64,000 bases of DNA from Treponema sp. UBA4692 (lineage in GTDB: Bacteria > Spirochaetota > Spirochaetia > Treponematales > Treponemataceae), in assembly GCA_002404895.1 (NCBI GenBank), contig DHKO01000008.1:1-64000 (forward strand). The letters run 5' to 3'. The position numbers and the translations under genes were made by a program. Of this stretch, positions 25,695-33,859 are shown piece by piece; within the stretch, counting starts at the first letter, position 1, and each line of letters starts with the position of its first letter. Under the pieces are notes generated by a model, which saw only the letters and a list, made by a program, of their open reading frames with translations, searched no databases and had not been told where the DNA came from.

Positions 25695-27281
25695 ATGGCA
25701 ATCACATGGGAAAATTTGGACAAGCTTTCATCTTTCAAGAAGCTCCAGTCGCTTAAAGGCGCGGTTTCTGTAAAGGAAGAGCTTGGCGGAGCAAACGGCG
25801 CAAGAAGAATCGCTGAATATTCTGTGAAAATGGGCGGCGGGCTTTTTTACAATTACGCGGCAAAGCAGGTTGATAAGAAAGTCCTTGAAGTCTTGAAGGA
25901 GCTTGCCGAAGAAGCGGAGCTTTCAGACAAATTCGCGGAAACCTACAACGGTGCTGTTGTAAACACAGGCGAAAAAAGGCTTGTTCTTCATCATCTTACA
26001 CGCGGGCAGCTCGGAAAAGACGTTATTGCAGACGGCGTGAACAAGCGGGAATTTTATCTTAACGAGCAGAAAAGAATCGCCGAATTTGCGGATAAAGTCC
26101 ATTCTGGAGAAATCGCGAATGCAAAGGACGAAAAATTCACAACTGTTGTGCAGATTGGAATCGGCGGCTCGGATTTGGGACCTCGCGCAATGTATCTCGC
26201 GCTAAAAAACTGGGCGGAAAAAAACGGCACATTGAAAATGAATGCGGAATTCATCTCGAATGTTGACCCAGACGATGCTTCCGCAGTTCTGAATTCAGTC
26301 GATTTATCTCATTCGCTTTTCATTTTGGTCTCAAAATCAGGAACAACTCTTGAAACTTTGACAAACGAAAATTTCGTGAAAGACGCGCTTAAAAAAGCAG
26401 GCTTGAATCCTGCAAAACATATGATTGCCGTAACTTCTGAAACTTCGCCTCTTGCGCACAATCCTGACTATCTTGCGGCATTTTACATGGACGACTACAT
26501 CGGCGGAAGATATTCTTCAACTTCCGGCGTGGGCGGAGCGGTTCTCTCGCTTGCTTTCGGCCCGAAAGTTTTTGACGACTTTTTGAAAGGCGCGGCGGAG
26601 GAAGACAAGCTCGACACAAACAAGAATCTGCTTGAAAATCCTGCGATGCTCGACGCTTTGATTGGAATCTACGAGCGCAATGTTCAGAATTATCCTGCAA
26701 CAGCGATTCTTCCGTATTCCCAGGGACTGAGCCGCTTTCCTGCGCACTTGCAGCAGCTCGACATGGAATCGAACGGAAAATCAGTGAACCGCTTCGGCGA
26801 AAAGCTTGACTACTCGACAGGCCCGGTGATTTTTGGAGAGCCAGGAACAAACGGCCAGCACTCATTCTATCAGCTTTTGCATCAGGGAACAGACATAACT
26901 CCGCTTCAGTTCATCGCTTTCAAGGAAAGCCAGATTGAAAACGACGTTGTGATTGAAAATTCCACAAGCCAGAAAAAGCTCGACGCGAACGTTGCGGCGC
27001 AGATTGTAGCTTTTGCGTGCGGAAAATCTGACGAAGACCCGAACAAGAGCTTTGCAGGCGAGCGTCCGTCAAGCCTTATCTACGGAAAGCAGCTGAATCC
27101 GAAATCGCTCGGCGCGCTTCTTGCGCATTTTGAAAACAAAGTTATGTTCCAAGGATTCGTCTGGAATATCAACAGTTTTGACCAGGAAGGCGTTCAACTT
27201 GGAAAAAAACTCGCAAAAAAAGTTCTTGCGCACGAGACAGAAGGCGCGCTCAAAGCATACTCAGACTTGCTTGAGATTTAA
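25695..27281 (+). CDS. pgi: Glucose-6-phosphate isomerase
   Basis: A 528-residue phosphoglucose isomerase that interconverts glucose-6-phosphate and fructose-6-phosphate in glycolysis. Signatures: QIGIGGSDLGPRAMYLAL, FILVSKSGTTLET (sugar-phosphate binding), GGRYSSTSGVGG, LDMESNGKSV and GEPGTNGQHSFYQLLHQG with the catalytic glutamate and histidine. Length is normal. AAGGAG lies well placed before the ATG and an extended -10 promoter is upstream. A long hairpin separates it from folA. Confidence 0.97.
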   Translation: MAITWENLDKLSSFKKLQSLKGAVSVKEELGGANGARRIAEYSVKMGGGLFYNYAAKQVDKKVLEVLKELAEEAELSDKFAETYNGAVVNTGEKRLVLHHLTRGQLGKDVIADGVNKREFYLNEQKRIAEFADKVHSGEIANAKDEKFTTVVQIGIGGSDLGPRAMYLALKNWAEKNGTLKMNAEFISNVDPDDASAVLNSVDLSHSLFILVSKSGTTLETLTNENFVKDALKKAGLNPAKHMIAVTSETSPLAHNPDYLAAFYMDDYIGGRYSSTSGVGGAVLSLAFGPKVFDDFLKGAAEEDKLDTNKNLLENPAMLDALIGIYERNVQNYPATAILPYSQGLSRFPAHLQQLDMESNGKSVNRFGEKLDYSTGPVIFGEPGTNGQHSFYQLLHQGTDITPLQFIAFKESQIENDVVIENSTSQKKLDANVAAQIVAFACGKSDEDPNKSFAGERPSSLIYGKQLNPKSLGALLAHFENKVMFQGFVWNINSFDQEGVQLGKKLAKKVLAHETEGALKAYSDLLEI

Positions 27282-27295
27282 AATCGGCTTGAAAA

Positions 27296-27327
27296 AGAGA
27301 AAACGGAATTTCGATTCTGTTTTCTCT
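27296..27327 (+). other. 14-bp hairpin with UUCG loop between pgi and folA
   Basis: Bases 27296-27309 pair with 27314-27327 (one G-T wobble) around TTCG. No T-run follows, so it is not a classical terminator. It may stabilise the pgi message or reduce read-through to folA. Confidence 0.6.
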
Positions 27328-27341
27328 GCCAGCTAAAAAAA

Positions 27342-27887
27342 ATGATTTACGCAATTCTAGCCCGCGACAAAAACAATCTGATTGGAAACGGATTCTCCCT
27401 TCCATGGCTAGGCGACGAAAAAACAAAATGGGACATGGAGAATTTCAAGCGGCTCACAACTGGAAATATCGTTTTTATGGGCTACAAAACTTTTCAAGGT
27501 TTCAAATCGCCTCTTCCAACCAGAATAAACGTTGTTGAAACGCGCAATTTTTCGGGCGTTTCGCCGCTACGCGCCGCCGGGTCTTTCGAATCCCTAACGC
27601 AAACTGGCTTTATCTTTACAAAAAGCCTTGACGATTTTCTTTTCGAATATAAATTCCAATTAGAAACATCTTGGAAAAACAAGAAAATCTTCATAATCGG
27701 CGGCGCAAAAACATTCAGCAAATACTGCAGGAAAATCGATTTTTTGTATCTGACAACTTTTTTTTCAGAATACAAAAACGGAGACACTTACCTGCCGGAA
27801 GATTTTCTTTCAAATTTCAAGCTTAAAGAAACGCTCGAATCTCACGAAAACGGCAAAATCGAGCTTCTTGAAAATCAATTTTCTTGA
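27342..27887 (+). CDS. folA: Dihydrofolate reductase
   Basis: A 181-residue NADPH-dependent enzyme that regenerates tetrahydrofolate. The N-terminus IYAILARDKNNLIGNG and LPW, then DMENFKRLTTGNIVFMGYKTF, the LPTRINVVETRN block and IFIIGGAKTF match DHFR. The catalytic acid is the Asp in WDMENFK. It is slightly longer than E. coli FolA. It lies 60 bp after pgi with no clear promoter or Shine-Dalgarno of its own (only an A-run), so expression may depend on pgi read-through. No thymidylate synthase gene is in the window. Confidence 0.9.
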   Translation: MIYAILARDKNNLIGNGFSLPWLGDEKTKWDMENFKRLTTGNIVFMGYKTFQGFKSPLPTRINVVETRNFSGVSPLRAAGSFESLTQTGFIFTKSLDDFLFEYKFQLETSWKNKKIFIIGGAKTFSKYCRKIDFLYLTTFFSEYKNGDTYLPEDFLSNFKLKETLESHENGKIELLENQFS

Positions 27888-28015
27888 AAAAATTGTGATT
27901 CTTGAAAAACCGCAGCCGATAAGAATCAGAATCGAAAATTTTCTGAGATAAATTCAAACGAATCCGCATCAAATAAAATCAAAATTTCAATCAAAAATCA
28001 TCAAAACTGCAAATC

Positions 28016-28885
28016 TTAAATTCCAAACAGCTTCTTGATATTCTCGTCCACAATAAAGCTCAAATTTTCCGCGGGAATTCCGCGCGCGCCAGCGATAAAT
28101 TTGTAAGTTTCTTCAATCAAAACAGGCGTGTTTGTTTTTCCACGGTGCGGAACCGGCGCAAGATAAGGCGCGTCAGTCTCAAGCAAGATTCTGTCGTCAG
28201 GAACAAAGCGCAAAAACTCCGCCATATCTGGCATTTTAGACTTTTTTGTGTACGTTACGGCTCCGCCAAACGCGATATAAAATCCCATGTCCAAAAAAGT
28301 TCTTGCGGCGTCTTTATCATAGGAAAAGCAATGGATAATTCCGTTATGAAAATCCATATTTTTAAGCACATCGACAGTTTCCTCAAAAGCGTCCCGCGAA
28401 TGAACAACAACAGGCAAGCCAAATTTCTTGCAAAGCTCAATCTGCATTTCGAAAAGCTCGCGCTCACCGTCATAAACGCTTTTGTCAAAATCTTCCTCGC
28501 GTCTGCCGTCCGCCCCGCTTGGATTCCAGTGATGGTCAAGCCCGCACTCGCCAATCGCGACAAGCTTCTCTTTATTTGAAAAAAAATTTATCTGGCTTTC
28601 AAGCTTCTTGATTTCTTCCCCGCGATTTTTTATCGAATCAACATCCGGCCAGATTCCCGCGCTGTAAAAAATCATTTTTCTGCATTTTTTCTGAATTTCA
28701 TGCGAAGACAAACTCAAAATGCTTTCCTCAATTATTTTCCGGCGGTTTTCCAAATCTCCGCTTCTTGTTCCGATGTCCAATCCAAAAAAAGTGTTTCGTT
28801 CTGCCAATTCTGACAAAATTTCCGCGCCATTCAAGCCGCGCTCTTCAACAAGATGATGAAAATGAAAATGTGTATCGCTGAACAT
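28016..28885 (-). CDS. tatD: TatD-family metal-dependent hydrolase (DNase)
   Basis: A 289-residue TIM-barrel hydrolase. Metal-binding HFH near the N-terminus, GECGLDHHW, VVVHSRDAFEETV, GIIHCFS and LETDAPYLAPVPHRGKTN are the family motifs in order. TatD proteins are 3'-5' exo/endonucleases acting on DNA or RNA; some remove D-amino acids from tRNA instead, so the substrate is not certain. There is no Shine-Dalgarno; TAAAAT ends exactly six bases before the ATG. It runs convergently toward folA. Confidence 0.92.
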   Translation of the reverse strand: MFSDTHFHFHHLVEERGLNGAEILSELAERNTFFGLDIGTRSGDLENRRKIIEESILSLSSHEIQKKCRKMIFYSAGIWPDVDSIKNRGEEIKKLESQINFFSNKEKLVAIGECGLDHHWNPSGADGRREEDFDKSVYDGERELFEMQIELCKKFGLPVVVHSRDAFEETVDVLKNMDFHNGIIHCFSYDKDAARTFLDMGFYIAFGGAVTYTKKSKMPDMAEFLRFVPDDRILLETDAPYLAPVPHRGKTNTPVLIEETYKFIAGARGIPAENLSFIVDENIKKLFGI

Positions 28886-28933
28886 AAGCCAATTTTACAG
28901 GATTTGCAAAAAACAATAAATAAAAATGCTTAC

Positions 28934-28962
28934 TTGAAAGACATCAGAATTTTTGATAATAT
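28934..28962 (+). promoter_or_regulatory. Promoter of tRNA-Leu
   Basis: TTGAAA (28934-28939), 17 bp, TAATAT (28957-28962), about 24 bases before the mature tRNA 5' end. Confidence 0.8.
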
Positions 28963-28986
28963 GACTTTATTGCGTTTTAGCGTAAT

Positions 28987-29073
28987 GCCGGGATGGTGGA
29001 ATGGTAGACACAAGGGACTTAAAATCCCTCGCCAGCGTATACCGGCGTGCCAGTTCAAGTCTGGTTCCCGGCA
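28987..29073 (+). tRNA. tRNA-Leu (anticodon TAA)
   Basis: An 87-nt class II tRNA. The seven-bp acceptor GCCGGGA/TCCCGGC closes, the anticodon stem is AGGGA/TCCCT with loop CTTAAAA (anticodon TAA), the long variable arm pairs CGCC with GGCG, and the T loop is GTTCAAGTC. The CCA end is not encoded. It is a single-gene unit with its own promoter and terminator. Confidence 0.95.
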
Positions 29074-29103
29074 AAGGCTTCTCAAATGAGAAGCCTTTTT
29101 TAT
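29074..29103 (+). terminator. Rho-independent terminator after tRNA-Leu
   Basis: AAGGCTTCTC, loop AAAT, GAGAAGCCTT followed by a T-run: a perfect ten-bp stem starting right after the tRNA. Confidence 0.93.
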
Positions 29104-29116
29104 TGCATTTTCAGTT

Positions 29117-29722
29117 TTATTTGACTTGGCTGTAAAGGCCTGCCATCTCGTTTCGCCAAGAGCCGCGCTCCTGCTCGCGTCCTTCCCATTCGATTGTTTT
29201 TCTGATTGTAAAATGCTTTGTGTCGCGCGGATTTTCAAAATAAATAACCGCAAAGCGCCCCTGACCGATATAGGCGATTTTCTCGCTTGGACCTGGCTTT
29301 TCACTTTCAGCGATTTTATTTAAGACACAGTCAAAATGAACAGGATTTCCGTCATTTTTGTTTGAAAGCGCGCTTGAAATGTCTGAAATCGGCTGACCGC
29401 AAATCTCGCAGACAGGAACATTCTCCTTGAATGTGCGGATTGCATTTTCGTTTTCCTGAATTTCCTTGAAATTCATTTTTCCTGAAAAAGATTTTCTTTG
29501 CTCGCCGCGCCTGTCGCTTCGCCTTTCATTTCGCTCGTTTCTTTCAAAACGCTCGCCGCCTCTCTCAAAGACGTTATTTCTTGATTTTCTGTCGCCTTTT
29601 GCTGACCGAGAATCTCGTTCGCGTTCGTTCTGCTCGCTTCTGCCGTTCCCGTTCCGCTCATTGCGGTCTTTTCCGTTCCATCCGTGGTTTCTGTTTCCGC
29701 GTCTATTATCGTTTCGACTCAT
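29117..29722 (-). CDS. Small basic RGN/E-rich protein with a CxxC...HxxxC motif
   Basis: A 201-residue protein I do not recognise by name. Residues 1-80 are low-complexity, made of Arg, Asn, Gly, Glu and Ser (repeated RNER, RRSDRRGE blocks), as in RNA-binding tails. The C-terminal domain has CEICGQPI and, about 25 residues on, HFDCVL, a plausible zinc site, followed by IGQGRFAVIYFE. The start is set at the ATG at 29722; a longer frame reaches 29761 but overlaps the upstream small gene further. It ends an operon with yraN and flagellar-export genes. An RNA- or ribosome-associated role is inference from composition only. Confidence 0.65.
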   Translation of the reverse strand: MSRNDNRRGNRNHGWNGKDRNERNGNGRSEQNERERDSRSAKGDRKSRNNVFERGGERFERNERNERRSDRRGEQRKSFSGKMNFKEIQENENAIRTFKENVPVCEICGQPISDISSALSNKNDGNPVHFDCVLNKIAESEKPGPSEKIAYIGQGRFAVIYFENPRDTKHFTIRKTIEWEGREQERGSWRNEMAGLYSQVK

Positions 29723-29897
29723 ATCTGCCTCTTCTAATCCGCTGGTCGTTATCTTCAACAATCTTGAGGCTCAAAACCTGCGCAATTCTCTGTACTGCAT
29801 AGTCAACGTATTCAGAATCATGGATTTTTCTGCGCAGCTCAAGAACTTTTGGTGAAAATTCCGCAGCGAAAGCGTTTGTTTGTGAAGAAGAAGTCAT
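29706..29897 (-). CDS. Small conserved-looking protein (63 aa), unknown
   Basis: Too short for domain calls, but the coupling is convincing: its ATG overlaps the yraN stop by four bases, and its end overlaps the next gene by 17. The sequence FSPKVLELRRKIHDSEYVDYAVQRIAQVLSLKIVE looks like a single amphipathic helix bundle, with a basic tail. No signal peptide or metal motif is seen. Confidence 0.6.
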   Translation of the reverse strand: MTSSSQTNAFAAEFSPKVLELRRKIHDSEYVDYAVQRIAQVLSLKIVEDNDQRIRRGRYESKR

Positions 29898-30259
29898 ACG
29901 AACTCCGAAAAAGCATTTGAAATATAATAAACAGACTCAAGACCCGGCATGTCAATTACTGCGACATCAAATCTAATTTTGCTGTTATTATATTGTCGAT
30001 TGTTTAGCAAAAAAATTTTAGCGGTTTCTAAAATTCTTTTCTGCTTCCGCTCGTTGAGTTCGTGGGAAAGCGTCTCAAAATTGCCGCTAGGCAAAGTTTT
30101 CACTTCCACAAATGCAAGAACTTCATCTTTCAAAGCTATTATATCAATTTCGCCCTGCCTTGTCCGAAAATTCCGCGCAATAATTTTGTAATTATTTGAT
30201 TTCAAAAAAGAGACAGCTTTGTCCTCGCCAGAATTGCCGATTTCTTTAGTGCTCGGCAA
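29894..30259 (-). CDS. yraN: YraN family endonuclease-like protein (UPF0102)
   Basis: A 121-residue protein of the YraN/UPF0102 family, which has a restriction-endonuclease-like fold. The signature GNSGEDKAVSFLKSNNYKIIARNFRTRQGEIDII followed by FVEVKT gives the family's E...GEIDxI...VEVK active-site set. Its cellular substrate is unknown; it is often next to rnhB and the trmD-rplS operon. It overlaps its neighbours on both sides (14 bp upstream, four bp downstream), so translation is coupled. Confidence 0.93.
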   Translation of the reverse strand: MPSTKEIGNSGEDKAVSFLKSNNYKIIARNFRTRQGEIDIIALKDEVLAFVEVKTLPSGNFETLSHELNERKQKRILETAKIFLLNNRQYNNSKIRFDVAVIDMPGLESVYYISNAFSEFV

Positions 30260-30509
30260 CGCTGCATTCCTCTAATTCTTCAAGCTCGTAAACAGGACTT
30301 TCATCTTCCATTCCAAAACCGTCAGAAATAAGTCTGCCGTAAGTAAGAAAATATTTTATGTTCCAGCGTTTTATCACATCAAGATGATAAGGCTTTACAG
30401 ATTTTTTCTCGGCAAGAAACATATTCTCGCCGTCGTCAAAGAAAACAGGCGTGGAAAATCTCATTCCAACTTTAAGGTCTTTTGCATCGATTTTTGTAAA
30501 ATTGCTCAT
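30246..30509 (-). CDS. Small protein resembling the N-terminal domain of spirochaetal HD-GYP proteins
   Basis: An 87-residue protein. The block DAKDLKVGMRFSTPVFFDDGENMFLAEKK followed by YHLDVIKRWNIKYFLTYGRLI resembles the DUF3391-like domain that precedes HD-GYP phosphodiesterase domains in spirochaetes. Here it stands alone: no HD-GYP domain or frameshifted remnant follows, because yraN begins inside its last codons. It starts 15 nt after the FlhB-like gene. An independent adaptor role is a guess. Confidence 0.7.
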   Translation of the reverse strand: MSNFTKIDAKDLKVGMRFSTPVFFDDGENMFLAEKKSVKPYHLDVIKRWNIKYFLTYGRLISDGFGMEDESPVYELEELEECSVAEH

Positions 30510-30524
30510 AAAATGCGCCTCCCG

Positions 30525-30776
30525 TTAATTTATTTTCGCGATAAAAGCAAAAACAGCCGCAATTGCAGCATAAGTTTCTTCCGGTATGAACTGCCCGACA
30601 TTTTGAACCGAAAGAACATCTGCCATTTCAGCGTTTTGGACAACTGGAATTCCGTTTTCATCCGCGATTTTCAAAAGCTGCTCTGCCGCATATCCTTTTG
30701 CGTTCGCGGAAATAAACGGAGCGTCCGCCCACTCAGGATAGCGAAGCGCGACAGCCTTCAAAGCGTCAGTTTTCAA
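30525..30776 (-). CDS. FlhB C-terminal-domain protein (FlhX-like)
   Basis: An 83-residue protein equivalent to the cytoplasmic switch domain of FlhB/YscU after the NPTH cleavage site. The motif AVALRYPEWADAPFISANAKGYAAEQLLKIADENGIPVVQN and the terminal IPEETYAAIAAVFAFI match. Such stand-alone copies can partly replace the FlhB C-terminal domain in flagellar export substrate switching. It overlaps the FliK-like gene by four bases. Confidence 0.88.
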   Translation of the reverse strand: MKTDALKAVALRYPEWADAPFISANAKGYAAEQLLKIADENGIPVVQNAEMADVLSVQNVGQFIPEETYAAIAAVFAFIAKIN

Positions 30777-31948
30777 GCAAGCCCCCGCACAGTCGCGACA
30801 ATTTCATCTCCAGAGCAAAAATCCTTGATTTCGTCAAATTCCGCAAATTCAACAGATTTCAGCCCTGAGCCGCAGCCAGATTTTTTCAACATTTCAAAAA
30901 GCAAATCCGAATATTCAGTCTTTCTTTTTAAAGATACAGGAAAATCAAAACTGAATTTTAGCGACTCAACTTTTTTGTTCTTAAAGTATAATGAAAAAAC
31001 TAGTTTTTGCACGTTTTTTTTACAATTTATGACGATTTTTTGCAAATTTCTTAGATTATCATCAAGAAAAACTCTAATATCTCCAACACAATTCTGAGAT
31101 TTCCATTCAAAAGGAAGAATAATCCAGTGAGAATTTTCACAATTTCCGCTTGCATTTTTTGACTTGAACGAATTGAAAGCCGTCAACGCGCCGATTTTGT
31201 TTGAGGCGCAGGCAGAATCTACAGAATCAAGATAATTTTTAAAAAGATTTCTTGCGGAATTTCCATCAAAATCAGATTCTTTGCTTTGTAAATCAAAATT
31301 CTTTCTATTATTAGAATTATCGCCTTGCCTTTGACCTTGTTTTTCGCTTGAAAATCCCTGAACAACAGCTTTTACAGTTTTCTCGCTGCTTTTCAAGCCT
31401 TTATTTTCGAGAAGAAAAGAAATCTGGGCCGCCTCGTCTTTCTCATCGTCAGAAAATTTTTTCGCTGTTTTCAAGGCTTTTTTCACAGAATTCACATCGA
31501 TTTTCATTCCCATTTGCTGCATAAGCTGAAAAAGATGAAACGCTTCGGGAATCGGCTCAATTCCAAGAGACTGGAGAAAAACGGAAGCGGAATTGTTGAG
31601 TTTTCCTCCTGAACTTTCCGAAGTGAACTTCGAGACAAAATCGGTTTTAGAAGCATTTTTTAACGAAGAATCATTTATCAAAGAAAGGTAGACTGTGCCG
31701 TTTTTTACAGCCGCTCGCGCTGAAAAAATCTGGTTTTCAGCAAGGTGAACATTCGAGCGCACGTTTATTTTCTGCCCGGCAACGCTCACATCAAAAGTTC
31801 CGTCGGAATTTTCAGAAATCACGCGCCCTGCAACAATATTTTCATTCGAAAACTTTGAATTTCGCCCGGCTGATATTTGATTTTGAAAAACCCGCTGATT
31901 TTCGATTTCTATTTTGCTGCTCATCTTTATTATTTTGGATTTGGACAT
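30773..31948 (-). CDS. FliK-like (hook-length control) candidate protein
   Basis: A 391-residue protein with a disordered, Ser/Asn/Lys-rich middle (residues 95-245) and a compact beta-rich C-terminus (about 270-391: WIILPFEWKSQNCVGDIRVFLDDNLRNLQKIVINCKKNVQKL). The layout and the position next to the FlhB C-terminal gene fit a FliK-type export-switch partner, but the sequence is too diverged to be sure. The start could be 31948 or the ATG at 31924. Only a terminator separates it from rplS, so it may depend on read-through. Confidence 0.6.
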   Translation of the reverse strand: MSKSKIIKMSSKIEIENQRVFQNQISAGRNSKFSNENIVAGRVISENSDGTFDVSVAGQKINVRSNVHLAENQIFSARAAVKNGTVYLSLINDSSLKNASKTDFVSKFTSESSGGKLNNSASVFLQSLGIEPIPEAFHLFQLMQQMGMKIDVNSVKKALKTAKKFSDDEKDEAAQISFLLENKGLKSSEKTVKAVVQGFSSEKQGQRQGDNSNNRKNFDLQSKESDFDGNSARNLFKNYLDSVDSACASNKIGALTAFNSFKSKNASGNCENSHWIILPFEWKSQNCVGDIRVFLDDNLRNLQKIVINCKKNVQKLVFSLYFKNKKVESLKFSFDFPVSLKRKTEYSDLLFEMLKKSGCGSGLKSVEFAEFDEIKDFCSGDEIVATVRGLA

Positions 31949-31949
31949 A

Positions 31950-31990
31950 AAAAAAGGATTTGCAATCGTAAAATCACAAATCCTTTTTAA
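31950..31990 (-). terminator. Rho-independent terminator after rplS
   Basis: Bases 31951-31962 pair with 31977-31988 (core AAGGATTTG/CAAATCCTT) with T-runs. It ends the ribosomal-protein operon just before the FliK-like gene. Confidence 0.88.
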
Positions 31991-32012
31991 TCTTAGACGC
32001 TAAGGTCTAGAA

Positions 32013-32489
32013 TTATTTCTTTTTCGCTTCTTTTGCAGCTTCGGCAGCTTCATTTGCAGCTTTTGCAGCGGCAACAATTGCAGCTTCCTTAGCTTCTGCG
32101 GCAGCAGAAAGTCCGCGTGACCAGTTAAGATATTCAACCGCTTTCTGTCCGATAAGCTCTTTGACTTTTGTATCTTTACCAATCTTGTTGCGGAGATAAT
32201 AAAGCTTAGCACGGCGAACTTTTGCAGGGCGAACGATTTCAACCTTGATTACGCGAGGGCTGTAAACAGGGAATACACGCTCAACACCAACACCGTAAGA
32301 AGTCTTGCGTACTGTGAAAGTCTTGCGGATTCCTTCATTTTTAATGCAAAGAACGATTCCTTCAAAAATCTGGATACGCTTTGTCTTTCCTTCGATAATT
32401 TCAAAGTGAACTTTTACAGTATCACCAACTGAGAAGTTAAGAGCACCCTCTTTCTTCTGTTTCTCTTCAATAGTCTTAATAAGATCCAT
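32013..32489 (-). CDS. rplS: Ribosomal protein bL19 with Ala/Lys-rich tail
   Basis: 158 residues; the usual bL19 is about 115. The core has FSVGDTVKVHFEIIEGKTKRIQIFEG, RKTSYGVGVERVFPVYSPRV and RRAKLYYLRN. An extra C-terminal segment of about 40 residues is rich in Ala, Glu and Lys and ends in AKKK, probably one long helix. The start is the ATG at 32489, with AGGAG seven bases upstream; an open frame to 32519 lies inside trmD. The gene overlaps trmD by 14 bases. Confidence 0.95.
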   Translation of the reverse strand: MDLIKTIEEKQKKEGALNFSVGDTVKVHFEIIEGKTKRIQIFEGIVLCIKNEGIRKTFTVRKTSYGVGVERVFPVYSPRVIKVEIVRPAKVRRAKLYYLRNKIGKDTKVKELIGQKAVEYLNWSRGLSAAAEAKEAAIVAAAKAANEAAEAAKEAKKK

Positions 32490-33261
32490 TGGTTTTTCTC
32501 CTCTTTTTGCTGCGGACATTCTTCAAAGAAATCTGCTCCGTCAGTTCCTCAATCATTTTTTCGGCTTCTGAAGTCAACTCACCTTTTAATCTCGCCGCCG
32601 AAATCAAATCCGGCCGGTTGGCAAGAGTTTTCTGGATTCGCTTTTTCAGACGCCACTTCCGAATATTTTCATGGTTTCCTGAAAGCAGAATTTCAGGCAC
32701 TTCCAAGTCCTTGTATACAGCCGGGTGCGTATACTGAGGATATTCCAAAAGTCCGCCAGAATAACTTTCTTCGTCCAATGATTCAGGAGTTATGACATCT
32801 TTTACAAGCCGATAAACAGAATCGACTATAACAGTTGCAGCCAGCTCCCCGCTCGACATGACGTAATCTCCGATGGAAATTTCGTCGTCAACGTACAAAT
32901 CAATAATCCGCTGGTCAATACCTTCGTATCTTCCGCAGATAAAGACGATTTCATCTTTCTGACTAAGTTCTTGCGCTTTCGCCTGCGAAAAAGGCTTTCC
33001 AGAAGGCGTAACGTAAATCACGTGCTTCTTGCATGCTTTTACGCTGTCCAGCGCTTTCCCGAGAGGCTCAGCCATCAGCAACTGACCGGCTCCGCCTCCA
33101 TACGGCTTGTCATCACAAGTTTTGTGCTTATCAAAGGCAAAATCCCTGATATTCACTAAATCGTAGGCAATAATTCCCTTTTCAACCGCTTTTGCCATGA
33201 TTGAGGTCTCAAAAAAAGCACGCGGAATCTCAGGAAACAAGGTCAGCACAGTAAATTTCAT
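32476..33261 (-). CDS. trmD: tRNA (guanine-N1)-methyltransferase TrmD
   Basis: A 261-residue SPOUT methyltransferase that makes m1G37 in tRNAs reading CNN codons, preventing frameshifts. Signatures: LTLFPEIPRAFFETSIMAKA, KPYGGGAGQLLMAEPL, FICGRYEGIDQRI, EISIGDYVMSSGELAATVI and LLEYPQYTHPAVY. The trefoil knot residues are all present. It begins four bases after the rimM stop and overlaps rplS. Confidence 0.97.
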   Translation of the reverse strand: MKFTVLTLFPEIPRAFFETSIMAKAVEKGIIAYDLVNIRDFAFDKHKTCDDKPYGGGAGQLLMAEPLGKALDSVKACKKHVIYVTPSGKPFSQAKAQELSQKDEIVFICGRYEGIDQRIIDLYVDDEISIGDYVMSSGELAATVIVDSVYRLVKDVITPESLDEESYSGGLLEYPQYTHPAVYKDLEVPEILLSGNHENIRKWRLKKRIQKTLANRPDLISAARLKGELTSEAEKMIEELTEQISLKNVRSKKRRKTNGSY

Positions 33262-33265
33262 GGAA

Positions 33266-33853
33266 TTACTCCAGAATCCAGAGGTGCATCAACTGGATTA
33301 TCTTGTTTTTAACGTCAACTTCGCCAATGAACTCTTTTCGGAAAGGAACATAAACCGTCCGAATTTTGCCCTTGGAATCATATTTGACCTTATCACTAAG
33401 ACAATCACAATTCTCGGCCAGCAAAACCTTCAATAGGTCTCCAGAACCGCCTTCCATTACGTCTGTGATTGTACCCAAAACTTTGGGCGCAGATTTTTCT
33501 GCCAATCCGTTTTTTGCCTCGCTGTAAACAAGGCTGCAAGTTTTCAAATCTTCGACATACCACTCGTTCTTATTCAAAGGACAAGCTTTGTCGCGCGGCA
33601 CAACAATTTCCCATCGATTGTACTTTTGCACATCTTCAGGAGAATCAAGTCCTGCCAGCTTCATATACAAGTCGCGGCTGCCAGTTTCTACAGATTCAAC
33701 CTTAAAAAGCTTTGAATCGCCGGTCTTGCCGTTTCTCAAAGTCACCTCGTCCATTTGCGAGAAATGCTCGTAACGTCCAGAAGCGCTTTCAACCTTAAAT
33801 TCACCCGTTACTCCGTGCGAGCCACGGACAAAACCTACTACAAATTGTTCCAC
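33266..33853 (-). CDS. rimM: Ribosome maturation factor RimM
   Basis: A 195-residue 16S rRNA processing factor. The N-terminal RimM beta-barrel (VVGFVRGSHGVTGEFKVES) and a C-terminal PRC-barrel (WYVEDLKTCSLVY, VLGTITDVMEGGSGDLLKV, YVPFRKEFIGEVDVKNKII) are clear. It assists maturation of the 30S head. It sits in the conserved rpsP-kphA-rimM-trmD-rplS order, six bases after the KH gene. Confidence 0.93.
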   Translation of the reverse strand: MEQFVVGFVRGSHGVTGEFKVESASGRYEHFSQMDEVTLRNGKTGDSKLFKVESVETGSRDLYMKLAGLDSPEDVQKYNRWEIVVPRDKACPLNKNEWYVEDLKTCSLVYSEAKNGLAEKSAPKVLGTITDVMEGGSGDLLKVLLAENCDCLSDKVKYDSKGKIRTVYVPFRKEFIGEVDVKNKIIQLMHLWILE

Positions 33854-33859
33854 AGTACA

